Below are positions 1 to 7,075 of a stretch of DNA of 20,225 bases, in pieces. The notes beneath the pieces are model-generated. The model searched no databases, was not told where the DNA came from, and saw only the letters and a list, made by a program, of their open reading frames with translations. Both the position numbers and the translations under genes were made by a program. The first letter of the stretch is position 1, and the number at the start of each line of letters is the position of its first letter. This DNA is from Paracoccaceae bacterium (lineage in GTDB: Bacteria; Pseudomonadota; Alphaproteobacteria; Rhodobacterales; Rhodobacteraceae): assembly GCA_007121055.1 (NCBI GenBank), contig SKMM01000198.1, positions 1 through 20,225 of the forward strand, written 5' to 3'.

Positions 1-2
1 GC

Positions 3-215
3 CGCGCGCTGGCCGCCCGCCCGGCGCTGGTGCTGGCCGACGAGCCCACCGGCAACCTCGACGAGGCCACCGGCGACCGCGTCCTCGACCTGATGCTCGG
101 CCTCGTCGCCGACGCCGGCGCCGCGCTTCTGATGGTCACCCACTCCCCCCGCCTCGCCGCCCGCTGCGACGGTCGCCTCCACCTTTCCGCGGGCCGCGTG
201 GCCCAGGCCACATGA
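3..215 (+). CDS. ABC transporter ATP-binding protein, C-terminal fragment
   Basis: Only the last 70 residues are in the window; the gene begins upstream. The visible part contains the Walker B stretch [12 protein letters not shown] and, about 35 residues later, the H-loop histidine in [16 protein letters not shown]. This is the LolD/MacB/YbbA-type ATPase signature of the family that pairs with FtsX-like permeases. It would energise the permease encoded at 472-2868 from the cytoplasmic face of the inner membrane. The reading frame runs off the left edge, so Walker A and the ABC signature cannot be checked. The gap of 256 bases to the next gene is larger than usual for such a pair. The ATPase class is secure; its substrate is unknown. 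Confidence 0.9.
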   Translation, partial: RALAARPALVLADEPTGNLDEATGDRVLDLMLGLVADAGAALLMVTHSPRLAARCDGRLHLSAGRVAQAT

Positions 216-471
216 GGGCGGGGCACGCCATGGGGCTGCCCAAGCGGCTCGGGGTGGGGCGTTCTCGCGGGGCGCGGCATGGAGCCTTCGCGATTGGCGC
301 CCGAAGGGCAGGGGCCGGGCCCATGGGGGCTCCCACGGTGACGACCCGCGCCATCGCAGCCCGCGGGGCGCCAGTCCTGACGATGACGGCCCCCACCATT
401 GGCGTTTGCAGGGTGGGGTTTCCGGCGAGGACGTCCCGCAGGAGGCGCCCTTGCCGCAGAGGGGCCGGCCG
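216..471 (+). other. G-rich non-coding gap between ATPase and permease genes
   Basis: I see no convincing gene here. The plus strand carries repeated G runs: GGG at 216-218 and GGGG at 220-223, 232-235, 251-254, 256-259 and 269-272, with further runs up to the permease start. This contrasts with the C-rich sense strand of the neighbouring genes. A small stem GCCC-GAA-GGGC lies near 299-309. A Shine-Dalgarno-like AGAGGGG sits just before the permease ATG at 472. I could not identify a promoter. Confidence 0.4.
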
Positions 472-2868
472 ATGAACCGCACGGTTCTATCCGCCCTGCT
501 GGGCCATTGGCGCGCCCATCCGGTGCAGCTCGCCATGCTGCTGCTGGGCCTTGCGCTCGCCACCGCGCTCTTCACCGGCGTGCAGGCGATCAACGCCGAG
601 GCGCGCGCCTCCTACGCCCAGGCCGAGGCTGTGCTGGGCCAGGACCGGCTCGACCGGCTGATGCCCGCCGAGGGGATGCGCCACATCCCGCAGGAGGCCT
701 TCGTGGCCCTGCGGCGCGCCGGCTGGCAGGTCTCGCCGGTGGTCGAGGCGCGGGCAACGCTGGAGGGCACCCGCGTCACCGTGCTGGGCGTCGACCCGCT
801 CACCGCCCCGGCGCAGGCGGGCGTGGGGGCGCTGGCCGAAGGCAACGCGCTTGCGGACTTCATCACCCCCCCGGGCACCCGCTTTGCCGCCCCCGAGACC
901 GCCGCACGCTTGCCCGGTGTCGAGCCCGCCGAGGGCCTGCCCCCCGGCACCGTCCTCATGGACGTCGGCATCGCCCAGGACCTCGCCGGCATGCAGGGCC
1001 AGCTCAGCCGCCTCCTGCTCGCCCCCGATCAGCCCATTGGCCTGGCGCCGATCGAGGACATCGCCCCCGGCCTGCGGCTGGAAACCCCCGACGCCGCCGG
1101 CGACATCGCCCGGCTCACCGACAGCTTCCACCTCAATCTCACCGCCTTTGGTATCCTCGCCTTCGCCGTGGGGCTCTTCATCGTCAACGCCGCCGTGGGC
1201 CTCGCCTTCGAGCAGCGCCGGGCCATGTTCCGCACTCTGCGCGCGCTGGGCGTCCCTGCCGGCCGGCTCGCCGCCACGCTGATGGCCGAGCTCGTGCTCC
1301 TCGCCCTCGTCGCCGGCGCGGTGGGCGTGGTGCTGGGCTACCTCCTCGCGGCCCTCCTGCTGCCCGATGTCGCGGCCACCCTGCAGGGCCTCTACGGCGC
1401 CCCGGTCGCCGGCCGCCTCGCGGTGCGCCCGGAATGGTGGGCCGTGGGCCTCGCCATCGCGCTGGGCGGCACGCTCACCGCAGGGGCCCGGAGCCTGTGG
1501 CGGGTCTGGCGCCTGCCGATCCTCGCGCCGGCCCAGCCCCGGGCCTGGGCCCGGGCGTCCGAGCGCGCGCTGGCGGGGCAGGGGGCCCTCGCCGTCCTCC
1601 TCGGCCTCACCGCCATCGGCCTCGGCCTATGGGGCTCGGGCCTCGTCGCCGGTTTCACCCTCCTCGCCTGCCTCCTGGTTGCCGCGGCACTGCTGCTGCC
1701 CGTGGGTCTCACCGCCGCGCTGCTGGCCGCGCAGGCCCAGGCCCGCGGCGTGCTGGCGCAATGGTTCCTCGCGGACACCCGCCAGCAGCTCCCGGGCCTC
1801 TCGCTCGCCCTCATGGCCCTGATGCTGGCGCTCGCCACAAACATCGGCGTCGGCACCATGGTCTCCAGCTTCCGCCTCACCTTCACCGGCTGGCTCGATC
1901 AGCGCCTCGCCGCCGAGGTCTACGTCTCCGGCCGCGACGCCGCCGAGGCCGAGGCCCTGCGCGACTGGCTCGCCCCCCGCGTGGACGCGATCCTGCCCAT
2001 CTGGAGCATCGCGGGAGACGTCAATGGCGCCCCCGGCGCAGTGTTCGGCGTGAAGGACCACGCCACCTACCGCGACCACTGGCCGCTCCTGCAGGCCGAA
2101 CCCGACGTGTGGGACCGCCTCGCCGCGGGCACCGGAGTGCTGGTGAACGAACAGGGCGCGCGCCGGCTCGGCCTCGGCCTGGGCGATCCGGTCAACCTTC
2201 CCTCCGGCCTGACGCTGCCGCTCGCCGGCATCTACTCGGACTACGGAAACCCCCAGGCCCAAGCCATGGTCGGCCTCGACACCTTCCTCGCGACCTACCC
2301 CGAGGTCCCCCGCCTCGCCCATGCCGTGCGCACAGCGCCCGACCGCGCCGCCGCCCTCGTCACCGCCCTTGTGGACGAGTTCGGCGCCGCCCCCGACCGT
2401 GTCACCGACCAGGCCGAGGCCAAACGCTTTTCGCTCGCCGTCTTCGAGCGCACCTTCGCCATCACCGGCGCGCTCAACCTGCTGACGCTGGGCGTCGCCG
2501 CCGTGGCGCTGCTCGCGTCCCTCATCACCCTGTCGGGCATGCGCATCGGCCAGCTCGCCCCGGTCTGGGCCATGGGCCTGACCCGCACCGACCTTGCCCG
2601 GCTGGAACTTCTGCGTACCCTGATGCTCGCCGCCCTCACGGCCGTGGCGGCGATCCCCGTGGGTCTCGGCCTTGCCTGGGTTTTGCTCGCGGTCATCAAC
2701 GTCGACGCTTTCGGCTGGCGCCTGCCGATGCATGTCTTCCCTACCGACTGGGCGGTGCTCGGCGCGGCCGCGCTGGTCGCCGCGCTTCTCGCCGCCGCCC
2801 TCCCGGCCCGGCGCCTGTCCCGCATGGCGCCCGCCGACCTGCTGCGCGTCTTCGCCCGCGAACGCTGA
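472..2868 (+). CDS. FtsX-like ABC transporter permease, double-unit (AttFG/YbbP type)
   Basis: The 798-residue integral membrane protein is the permease partner of the ATPase ending at 215. It looks like two MacB/FtsX-type units in tandem. The first has a membrane helix near residues 19-37 (LAMLLLGLALATALFTG), a large periplasmic region, and then a helix group near residues 220-330. The second begins near residue 443 (MALMLALATNIGVGTMVSS), with another periplasmic region and three C-terminal helices ending in the typical ALPARRLSRMAPADLLR motif. Such proteins usually couple ATP hydrolysis to motion of periplasmic domains (lipid, lipoprotein or peptide handling) rather than classical import. 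ATG 472 is chosen for its AGAGGGG Shine-Dalgarno; an in-frame TTG at 406 would add 22 non-conserved residues. The next gene starts 8 bases after the stop, indicating co-transcription. The substrate is unknown. Confidence 0.88.
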   Translation: MNRTVLSALLGHWRAHPVQLAMLLLGLALATALFTGVQAINAEARASYAQAEAVLGQDRLDRLMPAEGMRHIPQEAFVALRRAGWQVSPVVEARATLEGTRVTVLGVDPLTAPAQAGVGALAEGNALADFITPPGTRFAAPETAARLPGVEPAEGLPPGTVLMDVGIAQDLAGMQGQLSRLLLAPDQPIGLAPIEDIAPGLRLETPDAAGDIARLTDSFHLNLTAFGILAFAVGLFIVNAAVGLAFEQRRAMFRTLRALGVPAGRLAATLMAELVLLALVAGAVGVVLGYLLAALLLPDVAATLQGLYGAPVAGRLAVRPEWWAVGLAIALGGTLTAGARSLWRVWRLPILAPAQPRAWARASERALAGQGALAVLLGLTAIGLGLWGSGLVAGFTLLACLLVAAALLLPVGLTAALLAAQAQARGVLAQWFLADTRQQLPGLSLALMALMLALATNIGVGTMVSSFRLTFTGWLDQRLAAEVYVSGRDAAEAEALRDWLAPRVDAILPIWSIAGDVNGAPGAVFGVKDHATYRDHWPLLQAEPDVWDRLAAGTGVLVNEQGARRLGLGLGDPVNLPSGLTLPLAGIYSDYGNPQAQAMVGLDTFLATYPEVPRLAHAVRTAPDRAAALVTALVDEFGAAPDRVTDQAEAKRFSLAVFERTFAITGALNLLTLGVAAVALLASLITLSGMRIGQLAPVWAMGLTRTDLARLELLRTLMLAALTAVAAIPVGLGLAWVLLAVINVDAFGWRLPMHVFPTDWAVLGAAALVAALLAAALPARRLSRMAPADLLRVFARER

Positions 2869-2876
2869 GAGTGCCC

Positions 2877-3944
2877 ATGCCCCACCGCCCCCTCCTCACC
2901 GCGCTTGCCCTGCTGGCCGCCAGCCCCGCCGCCCCCCAGGGCTTCGCCGGCATGGGCGCCGAGGCCCCGGGCTTTGCTCTTCCCCAGCGCGGCCATGTCC
3001 TCGAATTCCCCCGCGACCACGGCGCCCATCCCGAGTTCCGCATCGAATGGTGGTATCTCACCGCCAATCTCGAGGGCCCCGACGGCACCCCCATGGGCGT
3101 GCAGTGGACGCTCTTCCGTTTCGGCCTGGCTCCGGAGGCACATGAGGGCTGGGACAGCCCCCAGGGGTGGATGGCCCATGCCGGGGTCACCACCCCCGAG
3201 GCGCATTTCGCCGCCGAACGCTTCGCCCGCGACGGCATCGGCCAGGCCGGCGTGACGCTCGAGCCCTTCGAGGCCTGGCTCGACGACTGGTCGATGACCT
3301 CCCACGCCCCCGACGGCGCCGACGCCTTTGACGAGTTGCGCCTCACCGCCCGCGGCTCCGACTTCGCCTTCGACCTGCGCGCCACGGCCCATGGGCCCCT
3401 GGTCCTGCACGGCGACGCGGGCTATTCCGTGAAATCCGAGGGCGGCCAGGCCAGTCACTACTACTCGCAGCCCTTCTTCACCGTGGAGGGAGAGGTCACC
3501 CTTCCTGACGGCCCCGTCGCCGTCACCGGCCTGGGCTGGCTCGACCGCGAATGGTCCAGCCAGGCGCTGCAGGGCGACGCTTCCGGCTGGGACTGGTTCG
3601 CCATGCATTTCGAGGACGGCGACCGGCTGATGATCGCCCGCGTGCGCTCCGAGGCCGACGCGCAGGGCTGGTTCTCCGCCGCCACCTGGATCACCCCCGA
3701 CGGCGCCACCGAAACCTTCGGCCCCGACGCCCCCCGCTTCACCCCGCTTGAGACCGCCCGCGTCGCCGGCCGCGAGGTGCCCGTCCGCTGGCGCGTGGAG
3801 CTCCCCCCCCGGGACCTCGATGTCGAGGTCACGGCGATCAACCCCGACGCCTGGATGGACACGGCCTTTCCCTATTGGGAAGGCCCCGTCCGCATCACCG
3901 GTACCCACCCCGGCATCGGATATCTGGAGATGACGGGCTACTGA
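2877..3944 (+). CDS. secreted lipocalin-like protein of the CrtC/AttH family
   Basis: The 355-residue protein starts with a likely signal peptide (MPHRPLLTALALLAASPAAP, then QG), so it is probably periplasmic. It carries the hallmark EWWY motif at about residues 57-60 (FRIEWWYLTANLEGPDG) and a GLGWLDREW motif with D223-R224-E225-W226. Both are typical of the family that includes AttH and carotenoid 1,2-hydratase (CrtC), with two lipocalin-like beta-barrel halves. Characterised members hydrate carotenoid double bonds, but members next to FtsX-type ABC genes (the attEFGH arrangement) have no firm role. No other carotenoid gene is nearby, so I would not name it crtC. ATG 2877 is preferred; GTG 2871 would add two residues. 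It probably works with the ABC transporter at the outer face of the inner membrane. Family confident, reaction unknown. Confidence 0.85.
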   Translation: MPHRPLLTALALLAASPAAPQGFAGMGAEAPGFALPQRGHVLEFPRDHGAHPEFRIEWWYLTANLEGPDGTPMGVQWTLFRFGLAPEAHEGWDSPQGWMAHAGVTTPEAHFAAERFARDGIGQAGVTLEPFEAWLDDWSMTSHAPDGADAFDELRLTARGSDFAFDLRATAHGPLVLHGDAGYSVKSEGGQASHYYSQPFFTVEGEVTLPDGPVAVTGLGWLDREWSSQALQGDASGWDWFAMHFEDGDRLMIARVRSEADAQGWFSAATWITPDGATETFGPDAPRFTPLETARVAGREVPVRWRVELPPRDLDVEVTAINPDAWMDTAFPYWEGPVRITGTHPGIGYLEMTGY

Positions 3945-3986
3945 CCGGTCCCCAAGGGCTTGGCAATCCCGCCGGCACAGGGCAAG

Positions 3987-4009
3987 CCGGTGGCTGACCC
4001 GCCACCCGG
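3987..4009 (+). terminator. hairpin between lipocalin gene and vanZ-like gene
   Basis: CCGGTGGC, the loop TGACCC, then GCCACC with one bulged C before GG form a stable stem. There is no following T-tract. The right arm touches the GGAAGG Shine-Dalgarno (4008-4013) of the gene at 4021. It could be a weak terminator, an mRNA 3' end stabiliser, or a modulator of vanZ-like gene translation. Confidence 0.35.
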
Positions 4010-4020
4010 AAGGCCCGCCC

Positions 4021-4383
4021 ATGACCCCAGGCCGCCTGCGCCGCCTCGCCTACGCCGCCTCGCTGGCCACTGCGCTCGCCATCGCCGTGCTGACGCTGAT
4101 GCCCGCGCCGTCGCTGCCCAACGCGCCCGGCGGCGACAAGCTGCACCATTTCCTGGCCTTCGCGGCGCTGGTGTTCCCGGTGGTCGCGGTCCGCCCCCGC
4201 GCGGGGCTGTGGATGGTGCCCGGCGCGATCCTCTTCGGCGGCGCCATCGAACTCATCCAGCCCCATGTCGGCCGCCACGGCGAATGGGCTGACGTACTGG
4301 CCAACGCCACCGGGGCGCTCATCGGCGCGGCGCTGGCCTGGGCCGTCCACGGCGCCTGGCGCGGCCTGCTGCGCCGCGGCTGA
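4021..4383 (+). CDS. VanZ-family small membrane protein
   Basis: The 120-residue protein has about four predicted membrane helices. After an N-terminal helix (YAASLATALAIAVLTLMP) comes the family pattern GGDKLHHFLAFAALVF, then ELIQPHVGRHGEWADVLANA with the conserved E, R/H, D and N positions, and a final helix. VanZ was named from teicoplanin resistance in the Tn1546 vancomycin cluster. Most proteobacterial relatives have no known role and often sit near surface polysaccharide genes. ATG 4021 follows GGAAGG with suitable spacing. The stop is only 6 bases before the epimerase start, so the two genes are probably translationally coupled. This context favours a role in cell-surface glycans rather than antibiotic resistance, which is an inference. 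Confidence 0.8.
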   Translation: MTPGRLRRLAYAASLATALAIAVLTLMPAPSLPNAPGGDKLHHFLAFAALVFPVVAVRPRAGLWMVPGAILFGGAIELIQPHVGRHGEWADVLANATGALIGAALAWAVHGAWRGLLRRG

Positions 4384-4389
4384 TCCCCC

Positions 4390-5508
4390 ATGCCTCGCCA
4401 CATCCTCTTCGTCACCGGCACCCGGGCCGATTTCGGCAAGCTCGAGCCGCTGGCCGCTGCCGCCCGCGACGCGGGTTTCCGCGTGGGGTTCTTCGTCACC
4501 GGCATGCACATGCTCGACCGCTACGGCCTGACCAAGCTCGAGGTCCGCCGCATGCCCGGCGTCGAGGTCGCCGAATTTCTCAACCAGCGCGAGGGCGATC
4601 CCCAGGACATGATCTTCGCCAAGACGGTGATCGGGTTTTCCGACTACGTGCGCCAGGCCCGCCCCGACCTGGTCGTAGTCCATGGCGACCGGGTGGAGGC
4701 CATGGCCACCGCCTTCGTCGCCGCCACCAACGCCCTGCGCTGCGCCCATGTGGAGGGCGGCGAGGTGTCGGGCACCATCGACGAGGTGTTCCGCCACTGC
4801 AACACCAAGCTCGCCACCCTCCACCTCGTCAGCTCCGAGGGCGCGCGCACCCGGGTCCTCGCCATGGGCGAGGACGCCGAGGCCGTCGCCGTCATCGGCT
4901 CGCCCGAGCTCGACAGCCACGCCCGCCCCTCCGGCGTCACCCTGGCCGAGGTCCGTACTCGCTACGCAATCCCGTTCGAAGACTACGGCATCGCCGTCTT
5001 CCACCCCGTCACCTCCGAGCTCGATACGATCGGCGCCCAGGCGCGGGCCTTCTTCGGCGCGCTCGACTCCTCCGGCCGCAGCTTCGTCGTCATCCACCCC
5101 AACAACGACCCCGGCTGCGACGCGATCCTGCAGACCATCGCCGCCCTGCCGGCTGAGCGCTTCCGCGCGCTGCCCTCGATGCGGTTTGCCTATTTCTCGG
5201 AACTGCTGCGCCACGCCGCGGTGATCGTCGGCAATTCCTCCACCGGGGTGCGCGAGGCGCCCTTCCTCGGCATCCCGAGCCTTGACGTGGGGACCCGGCA
5301 GACCAACCGCGCCCGCGGCCCCTCGCTGACCCGCGCGCCCGCCACCGACACCGCCGCCATCGCCGATTTCCTCGCCTGCAATTGGGCCCGACGCTATCCC
5401 CGCGACACGCAGTTCGGGCAGGGCGACGCGGCGGCGGCCTTCGCGGAGCTGCTGCGGTCCGACGCGCTCTGGCGCCTGCCCCTGCAGAAACGCTTCCACG
5501 ACGGCTGA
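4390..5508 (+). CDS. UDP-N-acetylglucosamine 2-epimerase, hydrolysing type (NeuC/LegG-like)
   Basis: The 372-residue cytoplasmic GT-B-fold enzyme is a likely UDP-sugar 2-epimerase. Visible motifs in order: GTRADFGKLEPL at the N-terminus (nucleotide-binding loop), VVHGDRVEAMA with D100, HVEGGEVSGTIDE with E122 and E132, FHPVTSE with H205, VIHPNNDPG, and GNSSTGVREAPFLGIPSLDVG followed by TRQTNR. The HPVT form of the histidine motif resembles NeuC/LegG enzymes that release 2-acetamido sugars for sialic or legionaminic acid synthesis. WecB-type non-hydrolysing epimerases have T-HR-EN there. No neuB or neuA partner is nearby, so the pathway is open. The start has no clear Shine-Dalgarno; coupling to the vanZ-like gene 6 bases upstream is likely. 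Length is normal for the family. Enzyme class confident, exact substrate not. Confidence 0.85.
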   Translation: MPRHILFVTGTRADFGKLEPLAAAARDAGFRVGFFVTGMHMLDRYGLTKLEVRRMPGVEVAEFLNQREGDPQDMIFAKTVIGFSDYVRQARPDLVVVHGDRVEAMATAFVAATNALRCAHVEGGEVSGTIDEVFRHCNTKLATLHLVSSEGARTRVLAMGEDAEAVAVIGSPELDSHARPSGVTLAEVRTRYAIPFEDYGIAVFHPVTSELDTIGAQARAFFGALDSSGRSFVVIHPNNDPGCDAILQTIAALPAERFRALPSMRFAYFSELLRHAAVIVGNSSTGVREAPFLGIPSLDVGTRQTNRARGPSLTRAPATDTAAIADFLACNWARRYPRDTQFGQGDAAAAFAELLRSDALWRLPLQKRFHDG

Positions 5509-5618
5509 TCCCACCGGCCCCGGGCGACGACCGGGCGCGTCAGGCCGGCTGGTCCTCGGGTCGCCACCTAAGTGCAGGCGGAGGTCACTCTCCGGGGCCG
5601 CTGGCGCAATCCGAACGC

Positions 5619-5646
5619 AAAACGCCCCCGCGGTTGTGCCGCAGGG
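5619..5646 (-). terminator. intrinsic terminator downstream of hemN
   Basis: On the minus strand an 8-bp stem with one mismatch (bases 5646-5639 against 5633-5626, loop 5634-5638) is followed by GCG and then TTTT (complement of 5619-5622). It begins 22 bases beyond the hemN stop codon. This is the best classical Rho-independent terminator in the window. It also separates hemN from the converging epimerase gene. Confidence 0.6.
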
Positions 5647-5667
5647 ACGTCCTGGACGCGGCGGCGA

Positions 5668-7023
5668 TCAGACCGCCGAGCTGTGGCCGGCCTTCGACAT
5701 CCCGTATTCGTCGAACATCGCCGCGATCATCCGCGTCAGCGGCTTGCCCTCGGGCAGGATCGCGAAGCCCTCGGCATCGAGCCGCACGAAGCCCTCGAAC
5801 CGCTCCGCCGCCGGCCCGCACAGCTCGTCGAACCGCGCCCGGCCCAGCCCGAACCCCTCGGCCAGCTCCGCGAAATCCACGCGGAAATCGCACATCAGCG
5901 CCTCGATCATGCGCCGGCGCAGCAGGTCCTCGCCCCGGAATACATGGCCGCGGTGGGTCGCAAAAGACCCCTCGCGCACCGCCTTGGTATAGGCCGAGGT
6001 GGCCGAGACGTTCTGCGCATAGCCTTGCGGGAAGTAGCTGATCGACGACGCGCCCAGACCCACCAGCACCGGCGCAGTGTCGTCGGTGTAGCCCTGGAAG
6101 TTGCGCCGCAGCTCCCCCGCCTTCAGCGCCACCGCCAGCCCGTCGTCGGGCCGCGCAAAGTGGTCGATCCCGATCTCCTCGTAGCCGTCCCACACGAACA
6201 GCCGCCGCGCGGTGTCGTAGAGCTTCAGCCGTTCCTCGGGCGTCGGCAGGCTCTCGGACGGGATCATCTGCTGGCGCCGCGCCATCCACGGCACATGGGC
6301 ATAGCCATAGAGCGCCACCCGGTCCGGCCCCAGCGAGAGAAGCTTCTGCACCGTCGAGGCCAGCCGCTGCGTCGTCTGGTGCGGCAGCCCGTACAGGATA
6401 TCGGCGTTCAGGCTGCGGATGCCGCGCTTGCGCAGCGCCGCCACCACGCCCTGGGTGATCTCGTAACTCTGGTCGCGCCCGATCGTCTCCTGGATCTCGG
6501 GATCGAAATCCTGGATCCCGATGGAGGCCCGGTTCATCCCCGCCTCGGCCAGCGCGTCGAGCCGCGCGTCATCCACCTCGTTGGGATCGATTTCCACCGA
6601 GAACTCGGCGCCGGGGCCGAAATCCACCACCTCACGCACCTTGCCCGCCAGGTCGCGGATGAGTTCGGGCGACAGCAGCGTCGGCGTGCCGCCCCCCCAG
6701 TGCAGCCGCGACAGCCGCACGCCCTCGGGCAGATGCGCGCCCAGCAGGTCCAGCTCGGCCTTCAGCGTCTCCACGTAGGCCGCCACCGGCGCGTCGGTGG
6801 AGGTGCCCTGCGTGCGGCAGGCGCAGAACCAGCACAGCCTGCGACAGAATGGCACATGCAGGTAGAGCGATATCTGATCGCCCTTTGGAATGGCCTGAAC
6901 CCACTGAAGAAAGTCAGGAGCCTGAACATCCTGTGAGAAGTGCGGCGCCGTCGGATAGCTCGTGTAGCGGGGCACACGTGCGTCAAACAGGCCAAGACGG
7001 GTGAGTTGCGAGTCGGTGGTCAT
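5668..7023 (-). CDS. hemN: oxygen-independent coproporphyrinogen III dehydrogenase
   Basis: The 451-residue radical-SAM enzyme oxidatively decarboxylates coproporphyrinogen III to protoporphyrinogen IX without oxygen, in the cytoplasm. The N-terminus RVPRYTSYPTAPHF and the cluster motif C60-x3-C64-x2-C67-x-C69 (PFCRRLCWFCACR) match HemN; the fourth cysteine is characteristic. Further HemN marks are HWGGGTPTLL, VEIDPNEVD, NADILYGLPHQT and the C-terminal HemN domain ending near LTRMIAAMFDEYG. ATG 7023 is chosen because it fits the family N-terminus and has GAGG 8 bases upstream; an upstream extension would cross the FNR box. It diverges from fnrL and shares a 52-base control region with an FNR box, as expected for anaerobic heme synthesis. 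HemN is needed to supply heme for the cbb3 oxidase encoded nearby. Confidence 0.95.
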   Translation of the reverse strand: MTTDSQLTRLGLFDARVPRYTSYPTAPHFSQDVQAPDFLQWVQAIPKGDQISLYLHVPFCRRLCWFCACRTQGTSTDAPVAAYVETLKAELDLLGAHLPEGVRLSRLHWGGGTPTLLSPELIRDLAGKVREVVDFGPGAEFSVEIDPNEVDDARLDALAEAGMNRASIGIQDFDPEIQETIGRDQSYEITQGVVAALRKRGIRSLNADILYGLPHQTTQRLASTVQKLLSLGPDRVALYGYAHVPWMARRQQMIPSESLPTPEERLKLYDTARRLFVWDGYEEIGIDHFARPDDGLAVALKAGELRRNFQGYTDDTAPVLVGLGASSISYFPQGYAQNVSATSAYTKAVREGSFATHRGHVFRGEDLLRRRMIEALMCDFRVDFAELAEGFGLGRARFDELCGPAAERFEGFVRLDAEGFAILPEGKPLTRMIAAMFDEYGMSKAGHSSAV

Positions 7024-7034
7024 TCGTCTAGCCT

Positions 7035-7040
7035 CGTTTA
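7035..7040 (-). promoter_or_regulatory. possible -10 hexamer of hemN
   Basis: TAAACG on the minus strand lies 17 bases downstream of the FNR box at 7058-7071, the same distance as TATACG at ccoN. If used, the transcript would start about 5 bases before the hemN ATG and exclude the GAGG. It is therefore an uncertain call. Confidence 0.3.
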
Positions 7041-7057
7041 CACTCTTTGTGTTCGCT

Positions 7058-7071
7058 TTGACGTGGATCAA
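7058..7071. promoter_or_regulatory. FNR box between hemN and fnrL
   Basis: TTGAC-GTGG-ATCAA closely fits the FNR consensus TTGAT-N4-ATCAA. Its centre is 41.5 bases from the A of the hemN start codon and 11.5 bases from the fnrL start codon. It should allow FnrL activation of hemN. It overlaps the Shine-Dalgarno region of fnrL, so it may also repress fnrL. Confidence 0.85.
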
Positions 7072-7075
7072 CCCA

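Noticed and set aside
136..399. Minus-strand open frame of 87 codons in the ATPase-permease gap
   Set aside because: Alanine/proline/arginine-rich, no recognisable motif, and it overlaps the real ATPase end.
399..3944. A 1181-codon open frame covering the permease and lipocalin region
   Set aside because: Its first ~825 codons are an arginine/proline-rich shadow of the permease in another frame; only the part from 2877 is a real protein.
2877..3944. Naming the lipocalin-like gene crtC
   Set aside because: No carotenoid gene is nearby and it sits in an ABC transporter cassette; the family is broader than carotenoid hydratases.
4021..4383. Glycopeptide-resistance gene vanZ
   Set aside because: Only family-level similarity; no vanA-type genes are present and a Gram-negative host makes that role unlikely.
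3895..5514. 539-codon minus-strand open frame
   Set aside because: It runs antisense to the vanZ-like and epimerase genes, whose motifs are clear; typical of high-GC DNA.
5572..6936. 454-codon plus-strand open frame
   Set aside because: It is antisense to hemN, which has intact radical-SAM motifs.
7001..7075. Upstream start for fnrL giving 25 extra residues
   Set aside because: It would overlap the hemN start and the FNR box, and gives a hydrophobic extension not known in FnrL.
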